From NCBI RefSeq assembly GCF_021582895.2, contig NZ_CP091139.2, positions 2,046,001 through 2,110,000 on the forward strand: DNA of 64,000 nucleotides, given 5' to 3'. Below the pieces are notes generated by a model. The model saw nothing but the letters and a program-made list of their open reading frames with translations, did no database searches and had not been told where the DNA came from. The DNA is from Microbacterium elymi (GTDB lineage: Bacteria; Actinomycetota; Actinomycetes; Actinomycetales; Microbacteriaceae). The position numbers and the translations under genes are program-made. The stretch's first letter is position 1; each line of letters starts with the position of its first letter. Shown here piece by piece: positions 1-9,072 of this stretch.

Positions 1-2113
1 GCCCGCCGGCGGACGTCCGGCGCAGAACTTCGACCCCCGCTACGCGAGCACCGCCAAGCGCCGACCCGGCGACTCCTCCACCGGCAAGCCCGGCAGCCGC
101 AAGCCCGCACCACCGCGGATACCGGCCGGCCGAGTCGGAGGGCGCGGAGCGCAAGCAGCGCTGGACCGCCCAGGAGCGCGCCGGACGCGACGAGGCCCGC
201 AGCATCCGCGGCGGCGCCGAGCGGCGCGACCGCGCGCCCCGATCCGATGATCGGACCGCGCGTTACGGCGACCGCCCGCAGCGTTCCTATGCGGAGCGCC
301 CGGAGCGTTCGCAGGATGACCGGCCCCAGCGCTCTTACGGTGACCGGCCGAAGCGTTCGTTCGGGGATCGCCCGCAGCGTTCGCAGGATGACCGGCCGCA
401 GCGCTCCTATGGTGACCGCCCGCAGCGTTCGCAGGATGACCGGGGTCAGCGTTCCTACGGTGACCGACCCCAGCGTTCGTTCGGGGATCGCCCGCAGCGT
501 TCGCAGGATGACCGGCCGCAGCGCTCCTATGGTGACCGTCCGCAGCGTTCGTTCGGGGATCGCCCGCAGCGTTCCTACGCGGATCGCCCGCAGCGTTCGC
601 AGGATGACCGGGGTCAGCGCTCGTACGGCGACCGGCCGCAGCGTTCGTACGGGGACCGCCCGCAGCGTTCGCAGGATGACCGGCCCCAGCGCTCCTACGG
701 CGACCGGCCCCAGCGTTCCTTCGACGACCGTGGCGAGCGTCGCACGGGACGTCCGGCCGCACGCTCGACCTTCCGCGACGACCGGCGCGAGCGTGCGCCG
801 TTCCGCGACGACAGGCGCCCGGCACGCGACGCGTCGCGTGCACCGCAGCGCGATGCGAAGCAGGAGCAGCAGGTGGACGTCGTCCACGAGCGCCTGCAGG
901 CCAACGCGGTGCAGGCCGATGAGGGTGCGACCGCGTCGTTCGCTGACCTGGGCCTCGGCCAGAACATCGTGAGCGCGCTCGCCGACCTCGGCGCGGCGCA
1001 TCCGTTCCCCATCCAGGCGGCGACGATCGCCCCGATCCTCGAGGGCAAGGACGTGCTCGGCCGCGGTCGCACCGGCTCGGGCAAGACGATCGCCTTCGGC
1101 GCTCCGCTGGTCGAGGCGCTTGCGCGCGCAGGCCGGCCAGAAGCGTGAGTTCGGCCGTGCACCCCGGGCGATCATCCTCGCCCCGACCCGCGAGCTCGCG
1201 CTGCAGATCGACCGCACCGTGCAAGCCGATCGCCCGCAGCGTGGGCCTGTTCACCACCCAGATCTACGGCGGCGTGCCGCAGGCGCGCCAGGTCGGTGCG
1301 CTGAAGAAGGGCGTCGACATCGTGATCGGCACCCCCGGCCGCATCGAAGACCTCATCGAGCAGGGTCGACTGGTTCTCTCCGACATCCACTCCGTCGTCC
1401 TGGACGAGGCCGACCACATGTCCGAGCTCGGGTTCCTCGAGCCGATGCAGCGGATCCTGCGGCTCGTCCCGAACGGCGCCCAGAAGCTGATGTTCTCTGC
1501 CACGCTCGACCGCGAGGTCGCCGCGCTGGTCGACGAGTTCCTCGTCGACCCGGCCGTCTACGAGGTCGCCGGCGAAGACCAGGCCTCGAGCACGATCGAC
1601 CACCGGGTGCTCGTCATCGACCACCGCGACAAGGCCGAGATCCTCACGTCGCTGGTCGATCGCGAGGGCAAGACGCTGGTGTTCGCCCGTACCCGCGCCT
1701 ACACCGAGATGCTCGCCGAGCAGTTCGAGGATGCCGGGATCCGCGCCGTCGCCCTGCACGGCGACCTGAACCAGGCCAAGCGCACCCGCAACCTGAAGCG
1801 TCTGACCGACGGCAAGGTGGACGTGCTGGTGGCGACGGATGTCGCGGCCCGCGGCATCCATGTCGACGACATCGACCTGGTGATCCAGGCCGACGCGCCG
1901 GACGAGTACAAGACGTATCTGCATCGCGCGGGCCGCACCGGCCGTGCCGGGCGCACCGGAACGGTGGTCACGATGATCCCGCGCCAGCGTCGCCGGCGGA
2001 TGACCGAGATGCTCGACCGCGCCGAGATCGACGCGCCGTTCGACGAGGTCCGCCCCGGGGACGACCTGCTCGAGGAGCTCGCCGGCCGCCAGGTCGACCC
2101 GGTCGCCTCCTAG
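1..2113 (+). CDS. DEAD-box ATP-dependent RNA helicase (5' end outside window)
   Basis: RNA helicase that unwinds RNA duplexes with ATP, likely in ribosome assembly or mRNA turnover. All core motifs are visible: a Q-motif region (about 940-1020), RTGSGKT (1069-1089), PTRELALQI, GTPGR, DEAD (1402-1413), SAT (about 1496), ATDVAARG and HRAGRTGRAG (about 1921). The core follows a roughly 280-residue basic, disordered N-terminal tail made largely of octapeptide repeats. The frame is broken near 105-120 and at 1121 (GCTGC to GCTTGC) and 1222 (GCAGC to GCAAGC); correcting these gives one continuous protein. The tail's first codons (PAGGRPAQNFDPRY) are open at the left edge, so the start lies upstream. 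Family assignment is firm; the cellular role is inferred. Confidence 0.9.
263..745 (+). repeat. 24-bp coding tandem repeat (RSYGDRPQ octapeptides)
   Basis: About 20 units of 24 bp encode octapeptides of the form RS-[YFQ]-[GDA]-DR-[PG]-Q. They alternate SYGDRPQR, SQDDRPQR and SFGDRPQR. The array lies in the N-terminal tail of the DEAD-box helicase. Arg, Gln, Tyr and Asp richness suggests a disordered RNA-binding or condensate-forming tail, by analogy with RGG/RS tails of other RNA helicases (inference). Repeat number is probably variable between strains. Confidence 0.9.
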
Positions 2114-2281
2114 CGGGGCGGGTGGGCGCGCTCTCACGGAGCGGGAAGAGGGGTTCCGTCCGAGCCGGGTCTCTGCCAGGATGGGGCGCGAGCGTTTGTC
2201 AGGACGGCGTGCGTTACCCGGCGCAGGCGTCCGGCTCGGACCCGGTTGCCCGAGCGCGCGCAGCCGAAGGAGCTTGTGGAC

Positions 2282-4071
2282 GTGTCCTCCCGATTCACCG
2301 GAGCGGTCACCGCTGTCGTGGGCGTGCTGGTCGGCGGGGCACTCATGGCGGCCCCCGCGGCGGCGTCCTCCGCTCCCGCCGCCGCCTCCGAGCAGGCGGT
2401 GACCACCACGCTGAACGGCTACCGCAACGTCGGCTACTACGGCGGGTGGCAGGCCACCGGCGACGCCAAGGCCACCGTGAAGAAGCTGTTCGTCGACACC
2501 CCGGCGGCCAAGAACATCACGCACCTGAACTACGCGTTCGGCAACATCGCCGGCACGCAGAAGGCGCTGGATGCCGCACGCACGGCGGGCGCGCAGGGCC
2601 TGGACGACGTCGAGCCCGGCACCTGCTTCATCTCGGATCAGGCCGCCCCGGCCGCGGGCCAGACCGACGCGGCCGGAGATGCGGGCAACGACTTCGTGCG
2701 GGCGTACTCGGCGGATGAGTCGGTGCTGGGCGTGGCCGACACGAAGACGCAGAAGCTCGCCGGCAACTTCAACCAGCTGCGTGAGCTCAAGCGCCTGTAC
2801 CCGGATCTGAAGATCAACATCTCGCTGGGCGGCTGGTCGTGGTCGAAGTCGTTCTCGACCGCCGTGGCCACCCCGAGAGTCGGGCGGCGCTGGCGAGCAG
2901 GCTCGCATCGACCTGTACATCAAGGGCAATCTGCCGACCATCGACGGGCGTGGCGGCGACGGCGCCGCCGCCGGGATCTTCGACGGCATCGACCTCGACT
3001 GGGAGTGGCCGGGCGCGCCGGACTGGGCGCAGGAGGTCGGCAACACGGTCGATGAGCACAAGGATGCCGCGAACTTCCTCGCCTTCGTGAAGGAGCTGCG
3101 CACCCAGCTGAACGCCCTCACCGCCCGGACCGGTTCGCCGTACCAGATCTCGGCGTTCCTGCCGGCGAGTCCGACCGTGATCACCGCCGGCGGCTGGAAC
3201 GCGGCCGACCTGTTCCAATACCTCGACTACGGCAACCTGCAGGGCTACGACCTGTGGGGGTCGTGGGCCGACACCACCGGCTACCAGGGCAACATCCACG
3301 GCGACTCGGCGCACAACTGGAATCTCGGGCTCGACACGATCGTCGCCTCATACACCGACGCGGGCGTCGATCCCGCGCAAGCTGAACCTCGGCATCCCCG
3401 CATACGGCCAGGGGTGGAAGGATGCCACGGCCCAGCCGTGGGCGCCGGGTACCGGCATCCCCCAGCAGTCCTGGGACGCGCTGAAGGATCGGAAGCTCCA
3501 GATCCATCACGACTACACCGCCGAGGGCGACTTCAACGCGACGTGGGGATTCGACCCCGCCACGAAGGAGTTCTGGTCGTTCGACGACCCGTTCGCGGTG
3601 GCCGAGAAGACGACCTGGGCGACCGCGCAGGGACTCGGCGGCATCGACTTCTGGGACCTCGCCCAGGATGTCGACGGCAACCTGTCGTCGGCCGCGGCGA
3701 CCGTGCTGCGCCACGCCGACCGCGGCCCGGTGAGCGGCTCGCCGGCTGTGCTCTGCCAGAACACGCCGGATGCGGCATCCCACGCCTGGAACGCGCAGAC
3801 CACGTATCACTCCGGTGACCGCGTGTACCTCGACGGACACGTCTACGAGGCCCGCTGGTATGCGAAGCGGCAGGTGCCGGGCGCCTCGAACACCGGCCCG
3901 TGGAGCACCCTGACCGCATGCGGGGTGAATCCGTCGACCGTGCAACCGTGGTACGCCGACCGCGTCTACAACACGGGCGACAAGGTCACCTTCCGTGGGG
4001 CGACGTACACCGCCCGCTGGTGGACGCGCGATCAGACGCCCGGCCCCGTCTGGGGTCCCTGGCAGCGCTGA
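2282..4071 (+). CDS. Secreted GH18 chitinase with two C-terminal chitin-binding modules
   Basis: Endo-acting chitinase that hydrolyses beta-1,4-GlcNAc polymers outside the cell. A signal peptide (FTGAVTAVVGVLVGGALMA, then an Ala-rich cleavage region) precedes a GH18 barrel with SLGGWSWSKSF and the catalytic DGIDLDWEW (about 2982-3008, Glu as acid/base). Near the C-terminus two similar modules (about 3785-3880 and 3945-4040) carry the Trp-Tyr pattern of carbohydrate-binding family 5/12 domains (W/Y..G..V...G..YEARWW). GTG 2282 lies 9 bases after AAGGAG; GTG 2276 is the alternative. Breaks: near 2872 (one C lost), near 2905-2920 (AGCAGCTGC region) and 3377 (GCAGC to GCAAGC). The gene stands alone and ends facing the next gene. 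Confidence 0.9.
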
Positions 4072-4106
4072 CCCGCCGTTCCGCCCGGCATCCATCCATT
4101 CACCAC

Positions 4107-4165
4107 GCGAGATCGGGAGGATGTCTCGCCTTCGCGTCTGTCATGAGACATTCTCCCGATCTCGC
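4107..4165. repeat. Intergenic palindromic repeat, family A, copy 1
   Basis: Inverted arms of 21 bases (GCGAGATCGGGAGGATGTCTC at 4107-4127 and its complement at 4145-4165, 20 of 21 matching) flank a 17-base loop. It lies between the convergent chitinase and the minus-strand gene, so it could act as a bidirectional terminator, but related copies lie elsewhere in the window. Confidence 0.8.
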
Positions 4166-4219
4166 AGGGCGTGGATGTCGCAGGGGCATGGATGCCGCAG
4201 GTGAAGTGGATGCCGCGGG

Positions 4220-5141
4220 TCAGCGGGCCGCCAGCGCGCGCGAGATCCGTGCGGCCAGGGCAGTGCAGTCGGGAGAGATGTCGTCGTGGCCGACGAGCAG
4301 GGTCTTGTATCCGGCATCCTCGAACATCTGCACCCGGGTGAGATCCTTGAGCCAGCGGGACCGCGAGACGCGGTGCTCGTCGCCCTGGTACTCGATCAGC
4401 AGCCTCGCCCGCGGCCAGCCGAGGTCGGCGTGGAGCACCCCGACCGGTGTCGCGACGGGCACCTGCACGTCGGGTTCGGGCAGCCCGCGGTCGACGAGAC
4501 CGAGACGCAGCAGGGTCTCCATCGCCGAGCCGACCGGGTGCCGTGCGCGGGCCAGGGCCGCGCGCATGACCCGCGTGCCGCGGCCGCGGCCGCGACGGGC
4601 GACGGCGTCGGCGAGCTGCTTCGCCGTGCAGAGGGGATGCCACCTCCGACCGTCGTAGGTCCCGCTGAGGAGATGATCGGCGACCGCGACCAGCCATTCC
4701 TCGCCGAGGGCGTCTTCCGGCGGCAATGCGGCGAGCTGGCACCAGGCCTCGTGCGCGGCGACGATCGGCAGGCCGCCGCGCACTTCGCGTTCGATCGCCG
4801 CGTCGGAGCTTCCCCAGCCTGCGGACGCCTGCACGCTCCAACCGATGGTGCGAGCCGATGACGAGCACGTCCAGGTCGTCGGCAGCATCGTCGCCGTCGG
4901 GGAGCGGGCCGCCCGCAGCCTGACGGCCGTCCGATGACTGAACCAATGGTCGGCTCGCATCACCGGCAGCAGCGTCTCGCACCGCTCGGTGAGGCCTCAG
5001 ATCGACGCCGTTCGTGTAGACGCCGTGGAACGGATGCCCGAGGTCGGCGTGTGCGAGACGTCGACGCGAGACGCCGGCCTGACGCGCATCGGCGTAGGTG
5101 AAGGTCGATCCCAGCGGTTCGTCCGGAAGTCTGCGCGGCAT
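4220..5141 (-). CDS. AbiEi-like/DUF559-type protein of unknown function
   Basis: Member of a large actinobacterial family with an N-terminal winged-helix-like segment (FTYADARQAGVSRRRL, then HPFHGVYTNGV) and a C-terminal Vsr/restriction-endonuclease-like fold (LIEYQGDEH, then a basic segment and VGHDDI). It resembles type IV AbiEi antitoxin-like or DUF559 proteins. No partner toxin is adjacent, so no toxin-antitoxin role should be assumed. The protein is reconstructed from two frames, with breaks near 4995, 4920 and 4800; the first and second flank GCAGC/GCTGC sites. The start is the ATG at 5141. The reconstruction is good at both ends and less certain in the middle third. Confidence 0.6.
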
Positions 5142-5208
5142 CCCTCGATCATCGCGAAACCGGCCGATTGCGTGCGGCGGTTATCCACAGGCTGAAGTCG
5201 ATGGATGT

Positions 5209-5267
5209 GCGAGATCGGGGAAATGTCACGAACGCCGGCGTGCGGCGGGACATCTTCCCGATCTCGC
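5209..5267. repeat. Intergenic palindromic repeat, family A, copy 2
   Basis: Arms GCGAGATCGGGGAAATGTC (5209-5227) and its near complement (5249-5267) match at 17 of 19 bases around a 21-base loop. The arm sequence is nearly the same as copy 1. It lies upstream of the AbiEi-like gene and downstream of the radical SAM gene, both on the minus strand. Confidence 0.8.
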
Positions 5268-5287
5268 GTGGAGAAAGCGAGAGTCCG

Positions 5288-5420
5288 GAGGCTGCGGGCA
5301 GGAAGAGCGGTGGGTGGGAGGCCGGAGGCTGCGGGCAGGAAGCGTCGCGGGTGGGAGGCCCGAGGCGGCGGGCGGGAAGAGTGGCGGGTGGGAGGCGGAG
5401 GAGCGGGGAAGAGTGGCGGG
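5288..5420 (+). repeat. G-rich imperfect tandem repeat
   Basis: About four imperfect units of 30-37 bases, each containing a GGAAGAGTGGCGGGTGGGAGG-like core, follow the radical SAM stop codon. The plus strand carries closely spaced G runs (GGTGGGTGGGAGG), which could form a G-quadruplex or act as a transcription pause for the minus-strand gene (inference). No gene is seen here. Confidence 0.7.
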
Positions 5421-5428
5421 TGGCCGGT

Positions 5429-7531
5429 TCAGAAGAGCCGGTCCGCCTCGACGGCGCGGCCGCGCGACGTCGTGACGACCCCGACCCGGGCCGCCGCGGC
5501 CGACGGGGCCGATGGCCGGCGCGGCGGATCGTCCTCTTCGGCGTGGCCGCCGAGCCCGTGCACGCGCAGCAGGGGCCGGACCCGCTTGTTCAGCCAGGTG
5601 CGATACCCCTTCGGCGCGTAGGCGGAGGCGCCCGGGTACAGCCCGCGATACGACGACACGAGCTCGGGATGCTCGCGCTCGAGCCACTGCAGGAACCACT
5701 GCTTCGCTCCGGGCCGCAGGTGCAGCGCGCCGAAGACCACGCGCACCGCTCCGGCGGCCCTGATCCGGGACAACGCGTCATCGAGCTGCGGGATGGAGTC
5801 GGTCAGGTGCGGCAGGATCGGCATCAGGAACACCGTCACCGCGAACCCGGCGTCGGTCGCCGCCCGCACCGTCTGCAGCCGCGCCGTCGCGGTCGGAGTC
5901 CCCGGCTCGATCGAGTGCTGCAGGGCGTCGTCGAACACCGCGATCGACATCGCCAGCGAGACGCGCACGCGGGACGCGGCGTCGGTCAGGATCGGCAGGT
6001 CGCGGCGCAGGAGCGACCCCTTCGTGAGGATCGAGAACGGCGTGCCCGAGTCGGCCAGCGCGGCGATGATGTCCGGCATCAGCCGGTACCGGCCCTCGGC
6101 GCGCTGGTACGGATCGGTGTTGGTGCCGAGCATGACCGGCTCGCGTGCCCAGCTGCCGCGGGCCAACTCGCGCCGCAGCACCTCGGCGACGTTCACCTTC
6201 ACCACGATCTGCGAGTCGAAGTCGTGCCCGGCGTCCAGGTCGAGGTACTCGTGCGTGCCTCGAGCGAAGCAGTTGTGGCTCACGACACCGTTCGCGATGA
6301 AGTCTCCCGTTCCGGTCGTGATGTCGACCATGTCGATGGTGGTGCCGAGATCCTCGATGCTGACGATGCGAAGGTCGGCGACGGACTTCAGCGCAGTACC
6401 GATGATGCCCATCTTGCGGGTGATGGCTGGGTGAACGAGGTGGAAGAAGCGCTGTCGCACTGGCAAGCCACCCACGGTCCGCACGACATGGACGCCGTTC
6501 GGGCGGGGTGGTTCTCGAACGAACGGAATGTCATGCGTGGTGAACGCTTCCTCCAGCAGCCGGAGATAGTCCGCGTCCTTGTTGAAGATCCGAAGCACTC
6601 CCCGAGAGCAGGAACCTTCGGCGTCGAAGGCCCCCGCAAGGAACCCTGCATACCATGCGGCATTCGTCCTGAGTGGGGTGGCGATGAGTGCGGAAATGCG
6701 CGCGACGTCGCGTTGCTTCGCGGTGTGGATAGCGGTGAGCTCGCGGCGAACCACCGTTGCCGGCGTGAATGGGCGCGTGTACGTCTGTACATCCTCCGCA
6801 AGCAACATGAGGCGGACGCGGTCCAGCGCTTCGACATCCGTCAGGGCAAGACGGAACCTGTGGACAGGGCGTACCCGAACGCCGTCATCGTACGTCTTGT
6901 GGAAGATCATGCCGTCACCGCGGATCATTCCGGCGAGATATCCACGCCGGTAATCCGAGCTCGACTCGTCGGCTCCGACCGTCGCCGCCATGCCGAAGCC
7001 GAGGAGCCGGTTGCGCGTGGTGAGGTAAGGGCGCCGGCCACTCCCACTCATCGCGCCGCTCACGTGCTTCCAACCTCGCTCAGTCAAGAAGCGATGGTCG
7101 CCACTCGCGACCAGTACCGTGCCGTCAGCGAGTGTGATTCGGAACGCACGCTTGCGCGTGGACCACTTCGCCTTCACTTGGGTGCGGACGTAGCGGCGAT
7201 AGTCGCCTTCACTCTGGGTGCCGATGATCTCGTCGCCGACCCGCAAATCGGCGATCGGGCGCTGTCGTCCATCGGCCATCAGGACGAGGGTGTCTGGTGA
7301 CAAGCAGTATGCACAGGCATGGCTGCATCCCCGATACGGATTGACGGTCCAGTCGAACGGCATGGCCGACATGCCGGGCACGCGGTTGAGGGCGCTCTTG
7401 GCCATCACCTCGTGGAATGTCATGCCGGCGAAGTCGGGCGTGGTCACCGAGCGGACGAACCCGTCCATGCGGTCGAGGCCGGGCAGCGCGGCGGCGTCCA
7501 CCGCACCCAGTTCCTGACCCTGCCACCGCAT
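5429..7531 (-). CDS. Rv2578c-family radical SAM protein interrupted by an intein
   Basis: A 700-residue precursor whose spliced form would be 355 residues. The host protein resembles actinobacterial Rv2578c-type radical SAM proteins (SplB-like COG1533), whose substrate is unknown. The cluster-binding CxxxCxxC reads GCSHACAYC at residues 68-76. Downstream blocks include LGTNTDPYQRAEGRYRL and SILTKGSLLRRD. The intein occupies residues 76-420, so the third cysteine of the mature motif must come from Cys421. ATG 7531 is preceded by GGGAG. No internal break is seen, unlike many neighbours. The gene is divergent from the carboxypeptidase gene. Confidence 0.9.
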   Translation of the reverse strand: MRWQGQELGAVDAAALPGLDRMDGFVRSVTTPDFAGMTFHEVMAKSALNRVPGMSAMPFDWTVNPYRGCSHACAYCLSPDTLVLMADGRQRPIADLRVGDEIIGTQSEGDYRRYVRTQVKAKWSTRKRAFRITLADGTVLVASGDHRFLTERGWKHVSGAMSGSGRRPYLTTRNRLLGFGMAATVGADESSSDYRRGYLAGMIRGDGMIFHKTYDDGVRVRPVHRFRLALTDVEALDRVRLMLLAEDVQTYTRPFTPATVVRRELTAIHTAKQRDVARISALIATPLRTNAAWYAGFLAGAFDAEGSCSRGVLRIFNKDADYLRLLEEAFTTHDIPFVREPPRPNGVHVVRTVGGLPVRQRFFHLVHPAITRKMGIIGTALKSVADLRIVSIEDLGTTIDMVDITTGTGDFIANGVVSHNCFARGTHEYLDLDAGHDFDSQIVVKVNVAEVLRRELARGSWAREPVMLGTNTDPYQRAEGRYRLMPDIIAALADSGTPFSILTKGSLLRRDLPILTDAASRVRVSLAMSIAVFDDALQHSIEPGTPTATARLQTVRAATDAGFAVTVFLMPILPHLTDSIPQLDDALSRIRAAGAVRVVFGALHLRPGAKQWFLQWLEREHPELVSSYRGLYPGASAYAPKGYRTWLNKRVRPLLRVHGLGGHAEEDDPPRRPSAPSAAAARVGVVTTSRGRAVEADRLF
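6272..7306 (-). mobile_element. Intein with LAGLIDADG homing endonuclease in the radical SAM gene
   Basis: A 345-residue protein intron begins with Cys (CLSPDTLVLMADG, block A) and ends VVSHN before the +1 Cys of CFARGTHEYL. Block B has SGDH where TxxH is usual. The two dodecapeptide motifs of a LAGLIDADG endonuclease are LAGMIRGDG (precursor residues 199-207) and LAGAFDAEG (298-306). Block F reads VDITTGTGDFIANG. All splicing nucleophiles (Cys1, penultimate His, terminal Asn, +1 Cys) are present, so splicing should work. Base composition is visibly lower in GC than the flanking exteins, which supports acquisition by transfer. Homing activity is inferred from intact motifs. Confidence 0.92.
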
Positions 7532-7639
7532 GCTCCCATGGGAACAGAATTACGAACGCATGTCAAGCAGCGGAATCCGACTCTCGAAGAGCGCGCGTTC
7601 TCCTCGCATCCTCAGGCCGAGCGGGGCAGAATGGGGCGG

Positions 7640-8901
7640 GTGACGGTTCCCGACCCGCACGACCCCCCGATCGATCGTGCCCCGATGACGCGGCGTGCGC
7701 TGCGCGCCGCGCACGAGAGGGCGGATGCTGCGGCCGAGACGCCGACTGCTCCGATTCCGATCGTCTCAGCCGGTTCCGACACCCCGTCGCATCCACCGAT
7801 CTTCAAGCCGCCGCCCCCGCCGCTGCGCGCGCAGACCGCGCCCGTCCGCACGCGTCCGGTGCCGCTGATCGCCATGCGCCCCGCCGAGGCGAGCCGGCCC
7901 CGGCACGCCCGGCGCCCCCGGCACCGCGTGGCAGCCCGGGTGGCGATGGCTGCGGCATCCCTCCTCGTCATCGGCGGCGGGGGAGCCGCCGGCGCCCTCG
8001 CGCTGAGCCCCGGCCCCGCCGACGAGCCGATCTCGGCAACCGCAGACATCACCGCCTCGAAGCTCCTGGCTGCCCCGACCGAGACCGCCGCCCAGGCCCC
8101 GACCTCTGCCGCCCGCACGCCGAGCCCCATCACCGGTCAGGTCGACGGGACCGTCGCCGCCCCGGCATCCCTCGCCCTGTGCGAGACCCCGAGCTTCACC
8201 AAAGCCCTCGCCGCGCACGACGATGTCGCCGCGATCGCGGCGGCCGGCGGCGGCGAACGGTTCCGCACGGCGGTCGTCGACGGGCAGGCGCCGTGCGTGT
8301 CGTTGTCCGACCCGACCCGGTTGTGGACCGTGGTCGACAAGACCCGACCGTTCGAGCCGGTCGACTACACGCCGTCGCCCGTGCGGGGGCCCGTCGACGT
8401 GCGCAGGCATCGAGGGTGACGGGCTGCGGGCGGATGCCGCGACCGCCCTGACCCGGATGGTGAAGGCGGCGAAATCCGACGGCGCCGGCGAGATCGCGTT
8501 GGAGAGCGGGTATCGCTCGTACAAGACGCAGGCAGAGTTCCTACGGGCAGCAGGTCCGGATGCGGGGGACGGCGAAGGCCGACCTGGTCAGCGCGCGCCC
8601 CGGGTACAGCGAGCACCAGTCCGGGCTCGCGGGTGACCTCGTGCCGTGCGACGGCGGCACCTGCGGCACGCTCGATGACCTGGCCGGGACGCCGCAGGGC
8701 GACTGGATCGTCGACCACGCGTGGCAGTACGGCTGGATCATCCGCTACGAGAAGGGCCACACCGACGTCTCGGGCTATCTGCCCGAGCCGTGGCACCTGC
8801 GCTACATCGGCATCGACTTGGCGAAGGCTTACCACGACGGCGGCTGCCACACGCTCGAGGAGTTCTTCGACCTGCCGGCGGCGCCCGACTACGCGGGCTG
8901 A
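7640..8901 (+). CDS. Membrane-anchored VanY-type D-alanyl-D-alanine carboxypeptidase
   Basis: Peptidase of the VanY/M15B family, expected to trim terminal D-Ala from cell-wall stem peptides. About 95 basic and proline-rich cytoplasmic residues precede one membrane helix (around residues 100-122, VAMAAASLLVIGGGG). The extracellular domain carries SGYRSYKTQ, the zinc motif SEHQSGLAGD (His-x6-Asp) and PWHLRYIG. Breaks lie at about 8405 (GCAGC to GCAGGC) and about 8540. GTG 7640 or ATG 7631 are both possible starts. It is transcribed divergently from the radical SAM gene, and nothing suggests a vancomycin resistance cluster. Confidence 0.85.
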
Positions 8902-9072
8902 CGCCGGTCGTTTGTGCACTCCGGTGCGGCCGGGGCGCGGCATCCGTCGTTTCCTTGTCGGTGGCACTGAATGCCATCGACGATGACACTGGATGCCGCG
9001 TAGGATCGACGTGCCGCGGCGCGGCAGCGCGCCGCCCATTGAACACTCGGTGAAGAGAGAGGGCTGCCCGCC

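Noticed and set aside
263-745. CRISPR-like regular repeats
   Set aside because: The 24-bp units are head to tail with no spacers and encode a coherent peptide repeat. The same reasoning applies to the 33-bp repeats at 22.9-23.1 kb.
4107-4165. Treating family A as ordinary terminators only
   Set aside because: Arm sequences are conserved between copies, one copy is translated, and no T run follows; termination may occur but does not explain the sequence identity.
4220-5141. Calling the AbiEi/DUF559-like gene part of a toxin-antitoxin or phage-defence system
   Set aside because: No AbiEii-like partner or other defence gene is adjacent and the family is widespread as single genes in actinobacteria.
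7531-7640. A LexA box or strong promoter between the radical SAM and carboxypeptidase genes
   Set aside because: TCCCATGGGA is palindromic and a TTGACA occurs on the minus strand, but no -10 box lies at a proper distance and the LexA consensus is not met.
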